A DNA stretch of 27,819 nucleotides, from positions 1-27,819 of the forward strand of contig JACKBJ010000027.1 of the NCBI GenBank assembly GCA_020634625.1. Direction: 5' to 3'. Positions 1 through 9,636 of the stretch are shown in pieces. Below the pieces are notes generated by a model. The model ran no database searches. It worked only from the letters and a program-made list of their open reading frames with translations, and was not told the origin of the DNA. This DNA comes from Caldilineae bacterium. GTDB taxonomy: Bacteria > Chloroflexota > Anaerolineae > Epilineales > Epilineaceae. Within the stretch, counting starts at the first letter, position 1. Each line of letters starts with the position of its first letter. The translations under genes and the position numbers were made by a program.

Positions 1-459
<459 letters not shown>

Positions 460-463
<4 letters not shown>

Positions 464-2139
464 GCGGCGGGCTCGCGCAGGGCGCGCCGGAGCACCTTGC
501 CGACGGCGTTCTTCGGCAGGCTGTCGCGGAACGCGATCTGGCGGGGACACTTGTAGGCGGTCAGCCGCTCGCGCAGGAAGGCTTGGAGCTCCTCCGCTTC
601 GAGCGCGGGGTCGCGACGGACCACGAAGAGCATGACCGCCTCGCCCGAGTGCGGATGCGGCACGCCGATGGCGGCCGCCTCGCGCACCGCCGGATGGCTG
701 CAGGCCACCGACTCGACCTCGTTGGGGTAGACCTTGAAGCCGGAGACCAGGATCAGGTCCTTCTTGCGATCGTGCAGCTGGACGAAGCCGAGGGCGTCGA
801 CGCTGCCGATGTCGCCGGTGCGCAGCCAACCCCGCGCGTCGAGCACCTGCCGCGTCTCCTCGGGCCGCTGCCAGTAGCCGCGCATCACCTGGGGACCTCG
901 CACGCAGATCTCGCCCGGCTCGCCCGGTGGCAGATCCTGCCCGAGCTCGTCGCGGACCGCGAGCTCGGTCGAGGGCAAGGGCAAGCCGACCGCGCCGCTG
1001 AAGCCGCAGGCATCGAGCGGGTTGACGCAGACCGCCGGCGAGGCCTCGGTCAGACCGTAGGCCTCGATGATGGGCCGGCCGGTGCGCGCCTGCCAGCGTT
1101 CGGCGGTCGCGCGCTGGACGGCGGTACCGCCTCCGACCGTCAGCTTCAAGGCGCTCAGGTCGAGCGCTTCGAAGCCCGGGGCATCGAGCAGGGCGTCAAA
1201 CAGCGTGTTGACGCCGATGAGCACCGTGAAGGGCTTGCGAAGCAGCTTCACGAACGCCCGCATGTCGCGCGGGTTGGCGACCAGGCGGGTCCGCGCGCCG
1301 ATGCACGGGAAGAGCAGCCCGCAGACCATGAGCGCGAAGACGTGATACATCGGCAAGGCGCCGATGGCCACCTCGCGCCCCGGCACGAGCTGCCCGTCGA
1401 GCCAGAGGCGGACCTGCTCGGTGTTCGCGGCCAGGTTGCGATGGCTCAACATGGCGGCCTTCGAGGTTCCGGTGGTGCCGCCGGTGTACTGGAGGCAGGC
1501 CAGGTCGTCGGGGGAAGGGCGATCCGGTTCCAGGCTCGCCGCATCGGCCACCAAGCGGCGCCCCGCGGCCAGCGCCTCGGCGAATCGCCAGGGCCGGTGG
1601 GACCAGGCCACGGAGCTTCGGGGCCCGGCGCGCCGGGCGGCCCGGTTCACCAGCGGGCGTCGTGGCCAGCCGAGCAGGTCGCCGGCACCCACGAGGATCA
1701 CCTGCTCCACGGCCAGCGAGTCGGCGACGCTGGCGAAGGTCCCGGCCAGGTGGTCCAGGATGAAGATCGCCCGAGCGCCGGAGTCGCGCAGCTGCTGCTC
1801 GAGCTCGCGGGCGGTGTACAGGGGGTTGAGCGGAACGGCCACCAGCCCCGCCCGCAGGATGGCATGCAGCGCGACCGGGAAGGACAGCAGGTTGGGCAGG
1901 ACCAGGGCCACCCGATCGCCGGCTTCGAGGCCCAGACCCTCGCGCAGGAAGCGCGCCAACGCACGGGACAGGTGGGCCAGCTCGGCCTGTCGCAGGCCGA
2001 CGCCCAGGCTCTCGTAGGCCACCCGATCGGCGAAGCGCTCGGCGGCCCGATCGAGGATCGCCGGCAGGGTCGCTCCTTCGCCCAGCTGGATCTGGGCCGG
2101 GATGTTCGGCGGATAGCGGTCAAGCCAGATGGGGTTCAC
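460..2139 (-). CDS. fadD: Long-chain fatty acid--CoA ligase (FadD)
   Basis: An AMP-forming acyl-CoA synthetase that activates fatty acids with ATP and CoA at the inner membrane for beta-oxidation or lipid synthesis. Seen: the P-loop-like YTGGTTGTSK at about residues 218-227, EAYGLTE at about 359-365, the TGD motif near 442, the hinge region DRKKDLILVSGFKVYP, and the catalytic Lys in NAVGK near 548. The length of 559 residues fits FadD. I chose the GTG at 2139 because the protein then begins NPIWLDRYP, the usual FadD N-terminus, and AGGA lies six bases upstream. An in-frame ATG at 2160 would add seven residues. It is divergent from pruA and overlaps dusA downstream by four bases. Chain-length specificity cannot be read from the sequence. 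Confidence 0.94.
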
Positions 2140-2182
2140 GTCGGATCCTGGGCGGCACATGGCAGCCTTGGGTGGGCTCGCC

Positions 2183-2188
2183 TATGAT
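2183..2188 (+). promoter_or_regulatory. Candidate -10 box for pruA
   Basis: TATGAT lies 40 bases upstream of the pruA ATG and would place the transcription start near 2195. No good -35 is seen; TGGCAG at 2160-2165 is the weak candidate at 17-base spacing. GAGGAG at 2219-2224 then serves as ribosome-binding site. Confidence 0.3.
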
Positions 2189-2204
2189 TGGAGCTTCGTT
2201 CAGG

Positions 2205-2233
2205 ATTCTACCGCAGACGAGGAGCCCCATGAA
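2205..2233 (-). promoter_or_regulatory. Candidate sigma-70-type promoter for fadD
   Basis: Read on the minus strand: -35 TTCATG (2233-2228), a 17-base spacer, and -10 TAGAAT (2210-2205). Transcription would begin near 2198, giving a leader of about 60 bases to the GTG at 2139. The -35 element overlaps the pruA start codon. This is motif inference only. Confidence 0.4.
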
Positions 2234-3860
2234 CCACGCGATCGTTCAGGTCCCCCGGCCCACCAACGAACCGGTGCGCGCCTACGCTCCCGGCTCGCCG
2301 GAGCGCGCCAGCCTTCAGGCGCGCCTGCAAACGATGCGCGCCGAGCAAGTCGAGATCCCAGCCATCATCGGTGGCCGCGAGGTCCGCACCGGCCAGCTGG
2401 CCGAGATCCATGCGCCGCACGAGACCAGCCGCCGACTCGGCAGCTTTCACCAATGCGGCGCCGTCGAAGCCAAGGCTGCCGTCGAGGCCGCGCTGGCGGC
2501 ACGCGAGTCCTGGGCGCGAATGCCCTGGGAGCACCGCGCGGCGGTCTTCCTGCGCGCCGCCGATCTGTTGGCCGGCCCCTGGCGCGACACCCTCAACGCC
2601 GCGACCATGTTGGGTCAGAGCAAGAACGTCTTCCAGGCCGAGATCGACGCCGCCTGCGAGCTGATCGACTTCTTCCGCTTCAACGTCTGGTACGCGCAGC
2701 AGATCTACGCCGAGCAGCCGGGCTCCTCGCCCGGTGTCTGGAATCAGCTGGCCTACCGCCCGCTCGAAGGCTTCGTCTTCGCGGTACCGCCCTTCAACTT
2801 CACCTCGATCGCGGGCAACCTGCCCGCCGCCCCGGCGCTCATGGGCAACGCGGTGGTCTGGAAGCCGGCTTCGACCGCCGTCTTCTCGGGCTGGTACATC
2901 TACCGGTTGCTCGAGGCCGCCGGCTTGCCGCCGGGCGTGATCAACTTCGTCCCGGGCAGCGGGGGCGCCGTCGGCGACCCCGTGCTCTCGAGCCAGCACC
3001 TGGCCGGCCTGCACTTCACCGGCTCGACCGCCACGTTCCAGCACATGTGGCGCACCATCGGCGGCGGCGTCGACCGCTACCGCACCTATCCGCGCATCGT
3101 GGGCGAGACCGGGGGCAAGGACTTCGTGGTCGCGCATGCCTCGGCCGACGTGGACGCCCTGGTCACCGGCCTGATCCGCGGCGCCTTCGAGTATCAGGGC
3201 CAGAAGTGCTCGGCCGCGTCGCGCGCCTACATCCCCGACAGCCTCTGGCCTCGGGTTCGACAGCAGCTGGCCGACACCCTGGCCGGCGTCCGGATGGGCC
3301 CGGTCGAGGACTTCGGCAACTTCGTCAACGCCGTCATCGACCGCGGCGCCTTCGACAGCATCACCGGCTACATCGAGCGCGCACGCGCCGACGGGATCGA
3401 GATCCTGTCCGGCGGCGGCCACGACGCCAGCGAAGGCTGGTACGTCGAGCCCACCGTGCTGGTGGCCGAGGATCCGATGTATCGCACCATGTGCGAGGAG
3501 ATCTTCGGTCCGGTGCTCAGCCTGCACGTCTACCCGGAGGCTCGCTGGGCCGAGACCCTCGAGCTGGTCGATCGGACCTCGCCCTATAGCCTGACCGGGG
3601 CCATCTTCGCCGACGATCGGTCCGCCGTGGTCGAGGCCTCGAACCGGCTCGAGAACGCGGCGGGCAACTTCTACATCAACGACAAACCGACCGGCGCGGT
3701 GGTCGGTCAACAGCCCTTCGGCGGCGCACGGGCCTCGGGCACCAACGACAAGGCCGGCTCCTATCTGAACTTGGTGCGCTGGGTCTCGGCTCGGACGGTC
3801 AAGGAGACCTTCGTCCCCCCACGCGACTATCGATACCCCTTCCTCGGACCCGATGCCTGA
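2229..3860 (+). CDS. pruA: L-glutamate gamma-semialdehyde (1-pyrroline-5-carboxylate) dehydrogenase
   Basis: An NAD-dependent aldehyde dehydrogenase that oxidises glutamate-5-semialdehyde to glutamate, the second step of proline catabolism. At 543 residues it is the stand-alone ALDH4-type enzyme, not the C-terminal half of a PutA fusion. Seen: PPFNFTSIAGN at about residues 187-197 with the oxyanion-hole Asn near 190, VWKPAS with the cofactor-binding Lys near 212, FTGST at 263-267, GETGGKD with the general base Glu near 293, and EYQGQKCSAASRAYIP with the catalytic Cys near 327. The C-terminal RWVSARTVKET matches the family end. The start is the ATG at 2229 behind GAGGAG; the frame is open to 2172 but lacks a comparable site there. 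No proline dehydrogenase gene is in the window. Confidence 0.95.
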   Translation: MNHAIVQVPRPTNEPVRAYAPGSPERASLQARLQTMRAEQVEIPAIIGGREVRTGQLAEIHAPHETSRRLGSFHQCGAVEAKAAVEAALAARESWARMPWEHRAAVFLRAADLLAGPWRDTLNAATMLGQSKNVFQAEIDAACELIDFFRFNVWYAQQIYAEQPGSSPGVWNQLAYRPLEGFVFAVPPFNFTSIAGNLPAAPALMGNAVVWKPASTAVFSGWYIYRLLEAAGLPPGVINFVPGSGGAVGDPVLSSQHLAGLHFTGSTATFQHMWRTIGGGVDRYRTYPRIVGETGGKDFVVAHASADVDALVTGLIRGAFEYQGQKCSAASRAYIPDSLWPRVRQQLADTLAGVRMGPVEDFGNFVNAVIDRGAFDSITGYIERARADGIEILSGGGHDASEGWYVEPTVLVAEDPMYRTMCEEIFGPVLSLHVYPEARWAETLELVDRTSPYSLTGAIFADDRSAVVEASNRLENAAGNFYINDKPTGAVVGQQPFGGARASGTNDKAGSYLNLVRWVSARTVKETFVPPRDYRYPFLGPDA

Positions 3861-3933
3861 TCGTGCCCGAGGAGGCCCCAGCGATGCCGTGACGCACGGC
3901 GACAAGGCCGCCCGATGACCGAGGAGCAAGACC

Positions 3934-5658
3934 ATGATCGGTGCGAACGCGAACGGCAATCGGGTCGCACCCGCTGCCTCGCAGGCCCTTGAAGGGAAGA
4001 CGCGACCGGAGCAGGACGCCGCCGAGCCGCCCCGCGAGATCGAAGCGAAGTTTCGGCTCGGACCGGAAGCGGACCTGCCGCGCATGGCCAGCGCGAGCGG
4101 CTTGCCCGATGGCTTCAGGGCGGGACCGCAGCGCATCGCGTTGATCGATGACGTGTACGTCGATACCGCGACCCGCGCGCTGATGCGCGCCGGCTTCGCC
4201 CTGCGGCTACGGCAGTCCGCCGGCCGGGCGAAGCTCAGCCTCAAGGGTATCGATCGCGCCGGGCCGAGCGCCATTCACGACCGCATCGAGCTCGAGAGCG
4301 AGGTGGGCTCCGGGTTCGCGCCGCTCGATCCCGCAGGCTGGTCGCCCGAGCTTCGTCGACGGGTGCTGGCCGCGACCGGCGATGCGCCGCGGCTCCTGCC
4401 GGTGGCCAACGTCGGCCACGCCCGCCTGATTCGCCCCATCCTCGACGCCGCTGCGGTCGACGATCCAGCCGGCGCCGTTGCGCGACCGATCGCCGAGTGG
4501 GTGCTCGAGGAGCTCCGCGTCAGCCGACCGGATCGCGATGGGCGCCGCGGCGGTCTGCCACAAGTCGTCGGCGAGTACGTCGAAGCGGAGCTCGAGCTGA
4601 TGGAGGGCGGCAGCCGCGCGCAGCTGGAGCAGCTGAGCGCCCATTGGCTGGCTCAGCCGGGCGTCTCGGCCGAGCCGGCCAGCAAGTTCGAACAGGCCCT
4701 GCGCATGCTGGCCGAGCGGCCGACGTCCGCCAGCGGGCCGGCAGGCCTGCGGCCGCAGATGGGCATGGCCGCGGCCGGGCGCATGCTCTTGCGACAGCAG
4801 CTCGACGAGATGCTGCTCTGCGAGGGCGGGGCGCGGGACGGCGCCGACATCGAGTACGTTCACGACATGCGGGTGGCCTGTCGGCGGGCCTCGGGTCTGA
4901 TCGATCTCTTCGGCGACTGGATCGCCCCCGAGACGCGCGCCCCGCTTACCCGGCTCTTCAAGCGCACCCGCCGTGCCTTGGGACCGATCCGGGATCTGGA
5001 CGTGGCGCTCGAGAAGCTCGGCGCGCACCAGGCCAGCGTCTCGCCGTCGGAGGCCAAGGCGCTCGAGGCGGTGGCCAAACGCTGGCGCAAGGCGCGCGCG
5101 GCCGCCAACCCGAGCATGCTGGCCTGGCTGGACAGCCGGCGCTACGCCCGCCTGATCGTAGAGGCGGAGCAGCAGCTCGAGCGCGAGGGCGTCGACCCGG
5201 CGCCGGGACCGGATTCGACGGTCGGCCCCTGGCAGCTGCGCCACGTCATGCCCGGCGCCATCCTGCAACGCTACACCCGCGTTCGGGCCTATGAAGTGCC
5301 CTTGGCCGATCTGGACTCCGTGCCCGACGAACGCCTGCACGAGCTCCGCATCCACGCCAAGCGCCTGCGCTACAGCCTGGAGGCGGTGCTGCCCTTGATC
5401 GGTCCGGCCGGCGAGGAAGCGGCGCGCCGGGTCAAGCGCCTCCAAACGACGCTGGGGGACTTCAACGATGCGTTGGTCAAGCGCGCGCTGCTGGATGCGA
5501 TGATCGCCGATGGCATCGACGCGCCGGCGGTCAAGGCCTACGCCAAGCTGCAGACGCGCCAGGCGCGCAAGCTCCGTGCGGGCCTGGGCGAGCAATGGGC
5601 CCCGATCTGCGATCGCGCGATGCGCGACCTGATCGGCGACGCGCTGGCGGAGCTGTGA
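3934..5658 (+). CDS. CYTH-CHAD protein (triphosphate/polyphosphate-binding)
   Basis: A 574-residue two-domain protein. The CYTH triphosphate-tunnel domain covers about residues 33-265: the EIEAK signature (35-39), then YVDTATRALMRAGFALRLR, LSLKGID, DRIELESEV and EAELELMEGG, which supply the acidic and basic residues lining the tunnel. The CHAD domain covers about residues 270-570, with the His-containing basic helices VHDMRVACRRASGLIDLF and LHELRIHAKRLRYSLEAV. CYTH proteins of this type hydrolyse inorganic triphosphate (E. coli YgiF), and CHAD domains bind polyphosphate granules. The gene lies directly upstream of ppx and one gene away from ppk1, which supports a polyP role. The first 30 residues look disordered. 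The start is chosen from GAGGAG at 3921-3926 before the ATG. Enzymatic activity is inferred. Confidence 0.9.
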   Translation: MIGANANGNRVAPAASQALEGKTRPEQDAAEPPREIEAKFRLGPEADLPRMASASGLPDGFRAGPQRIALIDDVYVDTATRALMRAGFALRLRQSAGRAKLSLKGIDRAGPSAIHDRIELESEVGSGFAPLDPAGWSPELRRRVLAATGDAPRLLPVANVGHARLIRPILDAAAVDDPAGAVARPIAEWVLEELRVSRPDRDGRRGGLPQVVGEYVEAELELMEGGSRAQLEQLSAHWLAQPGVSAEPASKFEQALRMLAERPTSASGPAGLRPQMGMAAAGRMLLRQQLDEMLLCEGGARDGADIEYVHDMRVACRRASGLIDLFGDWIAPETRAPLTRLFKRTRRALGPIRDLDVALEKLGAHQASVSPSEAKALEAVAKRWRKARAAANPSMLAWLDSRRYARLIVEAEQQLEREGVDPAPGPDSTVGPWQLRHVMPGAILQRYTRVRAYEVPLADLDSVPDERLHELRIHAKRLRYSLEAVLPLIGPAGEEAARRVKRLQTTLGDFNDALVKRALLDAMIADGIDAPAVKAYAKLQTRQARKLRAGLGEQWAPICDRAMRDLIGDALAEL

Positions 5659-7328
5659 TGCTGGGGCGGCATCGCGGCCCTTCGTCCGCGGTCAAGGCGT
5701 CGGGCGAGCGGGAGGGCGGCCTGGGCGCGTTCATCGACCTGGGCACCAACTCGGCCCGAATGGTGCTGGTGCGCTTCGAGCCGGGTGGCGGCCACAGCGT
5801 CATCAGCCACGTGAAGGAGGTCGTCCGGCTAGGCGAGGGGGAGTTCTTCGATCACCGGCTTCAGCCGGAAGCGATGCGTCGAGCGACCCTGGTCTGTCGT
5901 CAGTTCGCCGAGATGGCGCGGGCCAACGGCGTGGACCACATCGAGGCCATCGCCACGTCCGCCACCCGCGAGGCGGTCAACCAACGCGAGTTCCTGGACC
6001 TGCTCGAGGCCGAGTCGGGGCTCGAGCTGCGGGTCATCTCGGGTCGCGAAGAAGCGCGCATCATCTACCTGGGCGTCTCGAGCGGCCTGCATCTGGGCGA
6101 GCGCACGGCGCTGTTCATCGACATCGGCGGCGGCAGCACGGAGCTGGTGGTCGGCAGCCAGCGCGAGGCCCTGCTCCTGGACTCGATGAAGCTCGGGGCG
6201 ATCCGTCTCAGCGGCCTCTTCTTCCTGCCGGACGAGTCGGGCCCCGTCTCCGACGAACGCTATGCGCTGATCAAGCGCTACGTGCAGAACGCGGCCGTGC
6301 GCAGCGTCCAACGCATCCAGAGCCTGTCCTTCGACCTGGCGGTCGGCAGCTCGGGCAGCATCGAGAACCTGGCCGACATCGTAGTCCGGCGCTTCGAGGG
6401 CCGCCCACGGGAGCGGGATGACGAGCTGACGCGATCCCAGCTCGGCACGGTGGTGACCGAGCTGCGCGCCCTCGATCTCGAGGCGCGGCGCCAGGTGCCG
6501 GGGATCAACCCGGCCCGGGCCGACATCATCGTGGCCGGAGCGGCGATCCTCGAGACCTTGATGGAGGAGCTGAACATCGAACGGCTCCAGATCAGCGAGC
6601 GCGGCCTGCGCGAAGGCCTGATCGCCGACGAGCTGATGCGACGCCATCCGGAGCTCTACGACGCCATGGACGTGCGGGAACGCAGCGTCGTCGAGCTCGG
6701 CCGCAGCTGCGGCTTCGACGAGGCGCATGCGCGGGAGGTCCGCCGGCTCTGCGTCGATCTCTTCGACAGCGCCCGCGACATCGGCTTGATGGACCTCGAC
6801 GACGGCGACCGCGAGATCCTGTGCCACGCGGCGATGCTGCACGACATCGGTTCGATGCTCAGCTACTCGAGCCACGAACGTCACAGCCACTACCTGATCG
6901 GCAATGCCGACCTCCTGGGCTTCGATCGGGCCGCGATCGCCGCCATCGCCGCCGTCGCGCGCTTTCATCGCCGCGGCTTCCCGAGCAAGAAGCATCCGGA
7001 GTACCGGGCTCTGCCAGCGGCCGACCGCAAACGCATCCGCCCCCTATCGGTGCTGCTGCGCCTGGCCGAGAGCCTCGACCGCAGCCACGGCGCGCTGGTC
7101 AAACGCGCGGCGTTCGTCGCGCTCGACTCCGCCGAGACCACGCTCGAGATCGACTCGGCCTCTGGTGACTGCCACCTGGAGGTCTGGGGGGCGCTCCGCC
7201 AGCGCGAAAGCTTCCACCGGGCCTTCGGGCGTCGCCTGCAGCTGCGCGTCGACGGCCAGCCCGCCACGTGGGTCGACCCCGGCGTCGCCGGGGATCCGGA
7301 CGACCTGGAGGACGACGAGTCCGACTGA
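5658..7328 (+). CDS. ppx: Ppx/GppA-family phosphatase with C-terminal HD domain
   Basis: An exopolyphosphatase/pppGpp phosphohydrolase of the actin-like ATPase fold. Seen: FIDLGTNSAR at about residues 25-34 (phosphate loop), ATSATREA near 99-106, ISGREEAR near 127-134 with the catalytic Glu pair, IDIGGGSTEL near 154-163, and GSSGSIENLADI near 230-241. The HD-type C-terminal domain shows CHAAMLHDIG with the HD pair near 395-396 and is followed by ARFHRRGFPSKKHPEY. The length of 556 residues fits the long Ppx form. The ATG at 5658 shares its A with the TGA of the CYTH-CHAD gene and has GGAG six bases upstream, so translation is probably coupled. The acidic C-terminal tail (DDLEDDESD) is unremarkable. 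Ppx versus GppA specificity is undecided; the ppk1 neighbour favours polyP. Confidence 0.91.
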   Translation: MLGRHRGPSSAVKASGEREGGLGAFIDLGTNSARMVLVRFEPGGGHSVISHVKEVVRLGEGEFFDHRLQPEAMRRATLVCRQFAEMARANGVDHIEAIATSATREAVNQREFLDLLEAESGLELRVISGREEARIIYLGVSSGLHLGERTALFIDIGGGSTELVVGSQREALLLDSMKLGAIRLSGLFFLPDESGPVSDERYALIKRYVQNAAVRSVQRIQSLSFDLAVGSSGSIENLADIVVRRFEGRPRERDDELTRSQLGTVVTELRALDLEARRQVPGINPARADIIVAGAAILETLMEELNIERLQISERGLREGLIADELMRRHPELYDAMDVRERSVVELGRSCGFDEAHAREVRRLCVDLFDSARDIGLMDLDDGDREILCHAAMLHDIGSMLSYSSHERHSHYLIGNADLLGFDRAAIAAIAAVARFHRRGFPSKKHPEYRALPAADRKRIRPLSVLLRLAESLDRSHGALVKRAAFVALDSAETTLEIDSASGDCHLEVWGALRQRESFHRAFGRRLQLRVDGQPATWVDPGVAGDPDDLEDDESD

Positions 7329-7333
7329 CGATC

Positions 7334-9574
7334 TCAGAGCCGGTAGCGTGATGCCGTGTGCCGACGCGCGGCGGCGTTGCGGTTGCGCATGAACCATTCC
7401 TGGCTGTTGAAGGGCTCCGAGCCGGCCGCGGGCTGCACCCGGACGTAGCTGCCGTTGTAGCGCAGCTCGCGCGCCTTGGCCGTATCCGCGAGCGCCACAT
7501 CGAGCAGCTCGTTGCGCAGCCGTGCGATGAGCGTCGGGTCCTCGACCGGAAACAGCACCTCGACCCGTCGGTCGATGTTGCGGGGCATCAGGTCGGCGCT
7601 GCCGACGTAGGCCTGTGGCTGCCCACCGTTCTCGAAGTAGAAGATCCGGCTGTGCTCCAGGAAGCGCCCGACGATGCTGATGACCCGGATCGTGTCCGAA
7701 AGCCCGGGAACGCCCGGGCGCAGACAGCAGATGCCGCGGATGACCAGATCGATGCGGACGCCGGCCCGGGACGCGGCGTAGAGCAGCGCGATCACGCCCG
7801 GGTCGACCAGGCTGTTGCACTTGAAGATCAGGTGCGCCGGCCTCCCGGCCTGACTGTGCTCGATCTCACGTCGAATCATGGCCTCGAAGCGCGAGCGCAG
7901 GTTGATCGGCGCGACGAGCAGCTTGCGGAACCGGTGCGCTGCCGAGTAGCCGGTCAGGTGGTTGAACAGCTCCGAAGCGTCGGCGCCGATATCGGGGTCG
8001 CAGGTGAAGAGCCCCAGGTCGGTGTACAGGCCGGCGGTGGCATGGTTGTAGTTGCCGGTGCCCAGGTGCACGTAGCGCCGGATGGATTCGCCTTCCTTGC
8101 GCACGACCAGCGCCATCTTGGCGTGCGTCTTGAGCCCGAGCAGACCGTAGATCACGTGCACGCCCTCGGCCTCGAGCCTGCGGGCCCATTCGATGTTGCT
8201 TTCCTCGTCGAAGCGCGCCTTCAGCTCGACCACCACCGCCACCTGCTTGCCCTGCTCGCGCGCGTCGAGCAAGGCGCCGACCACCGGCGAGTTGCGGCCG
8301 ACCCGGTAGAGGGTCTGCTTGATCGCCAGCACATCCGGATCCGCCGCGGCCGAGCGCAGGAAGCCGACGACCGGCGCGAAAGCGTCGTAGGGATGGTGCA
8401 GCAGGCTGTCCTGGCGCCGGAGCAGCTCGAACATTCGGGCGCCGGTCAACTCCATGGATGGCGGCACGAAGGGGACGAAGGGCGGGTCCTTCAGGTCGTG
8501 TCGGTCGACGCCGTAGAGGCCCATGAGATCGCTGAGCCCGAGCGGCGCGTCCAGGGCGTAGATGTCCAGGGGATCCATCTCGAGCTCGGTCACCAGCAGC
8601 TCGAGGATCTCATCGCTCATCGTGGCGTCGACCTCGAGACGCACCAGGTTGGCGAAGCGCCGCTCGCGCACCGACTGCTCGATGGTCTCGAGCAGGTCGT
8701 CCGCCTCCAGGTCCTGGATGGCGTTGTCGGCATCCCGTGTCACCCGGAAGGCATGGGACTCGACGATCTCCATGCCCGGAAAGAGCCGGTCGAGGTGCGC
8801 CGCGATGAGCTGCTCGAGCCAGACGAAGTAGTGGTTGTGCGGCACCGTGCCGTCGCGCCGAACGCTGCCCGAGGAGCGCTTGAGCGGGACGAGCCGCGGT
8901 AGGCTGGCCGGCACCTTCAGCCGCGCGAAGCGCAGCTCACCGGCCGAGTCGCGCACGACGACCGCCAGGTTGAGGCTGAGGTTGGAGATATGGGGGAAGG
9001 GTCGACTGGGGTCGAAGGCCAAGGGGGTCAGCACCGGGAAGATGAGCTCGTCGAAGCTGCTCTCGGCGCTCGCCCGCTGCTTGTCGTTGAGCTCGGCGTG
9101 ATCGAGCACGATGACGCCGGCCTGGGCCAACGCCGGCTTGAGCTCCTGCCAGGTCACGCGCGCCGCCTTGAGCAGCTTGTAGCTGGCCTTGCGCACCGCC
9201 GCCAGCTGCTCGGCCGGCGAGAGGCCATCCGGCGATTCCGACAAGACGCCGGCCTCGACCTGCTGCTTGAGACCCGCCACCCGCACCATGAACAGCTCGT
9301 CCGTGTTGGACTCGGTGATGGCCAGAAACTTGACGCGCTCGAGCAGAGGGTTGTTCGGATCGTCGGCTTCCTCGAGCACCCGCGCGTTGAACGCGACCTG
9401 ACCAAGCTCGCGGTTCAGGTAGTACGTGGGATCATCCAGGTCGAGCATCTCCGCGGCCGGATCGGCGGGCTCGGTCTCCGGCGCGTAGGCGAGGAGGAAG
9501 GGCAGGCTGGCAGCCCCGTTGACCGGATGGTCGCGGCGCTGGTCTTCGAATGCGGTCGTTGCACCATCGTCCAT
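7334..9574 (-). CDS. ppk1: Polyphosphate kinase PPK1
   Basis: It reversibly polymerises the ATP gamma-phosphate into inorganic polyphosphate at the membrane. The 746-residue protein has the four-domain PPK1 layout: N-terminal helical domain with YYLNRELGQVAFNARVL (51-67), the head domain, then two PLD-like catalytic domains. His484 (LKTHAKMALV), His503 (YVHLGTGNYN) and His641 (FLEHSRIFYF) line up at a constant offset of 49 with the known E. coli residues 435, 454 and 592, so the phosphoryl-acceptor site looks intact. There is an N-terminal extension of about 45 residues. The ATG at 9574 is preceded by GGGAGGA at seven-base spacing. It is convergent with ppx (five bases between the stops) and lies 62 bases downstream of the TorD-like gene, where I see no strong promoter; it may share that gene's transcript. 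Confidence 0.96.
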   Translation of the reverse strand: MDDGATTAFEDQRRDHPVNGAASLPFLLAYAPETEPADPAAEMLDLDDPTYYLNRELGQVAFNARVLEEADDPNNPLLERVKFLAITESNTDELFMVRVAGLKQQVEAGVLSESPDGLSPAEQLAAVRKASYKLLKAARVTWQELKPALAQAGVIVLDHAELNDKQRASAESSFDELIFPVLTPLAFDPSRPFPHISNLSLNLAVVVRDSAGELRFARLKVPASLPRLVPLKRSSGSVRRDGTVPHNHYFVWLEQLIAAHLDRLFPGMEIVESHAFRVTRDADNAIQDLEADDLLETIEQSVRERRFANLVRLEVDATMSDEILELLVTELEMDPLDIYALDAPLGLSDLMGLYGVDRHDLKDPPFVPFVPPSMELTGARMFELLRRQDSLLHHPYDAFAPVVGFLRSAAADPDVLAIKQTLYRVGRNSPVVGALLDAREQGKQVAVVVELKARFDEESNIEWARRLEAEGVHVIYGLLGLKTHAKMALVVRKEGESIRRYVHLGTGNYNHATAGLYTDLGLFTCDPDIGADASELFNHLTGYSAAHRFRKLLVAPINLRSRFEAMIRREIEHSQAGRPAHLIFKCNSLVDPGVIALLYAASRAGVRIDLVIRGICCLRPGVPGLSDTIRVISIVGRFLEHSRIFYFENGGQPQAYVGSADLMPRNIDRRVEVLFPVEDPTLIARLRNELLDVALADTAKARELRYNGSYVRVQPAAGSEPFNSQEWFMRNRNAAARRHTASRYRL

Positions 9575-9636
9575 CTCACATCCTCCCGTCTAGCTCGTAG
9601 CCGCGTGCGCGGGCCGCGGTTGGTCGAAGCCCCGCA

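Noticed and set aside
3915..3992. Small plus-strand frame starting ATGACCGAGGAGCAAG just before the CYTH-CHAD gene.
   Set aside because: It has no ribosome-binding site of its own, runs out of frame into the larger gene and stops within about 26 codons; the GAGGAG it contains serves the CYTH-CHAD start.
7329..7333. Possible bidirectional terminator between ppx and ppk1.
   Set aside because: Only five bases separate the stops and I see no stem with a T-run on either side.
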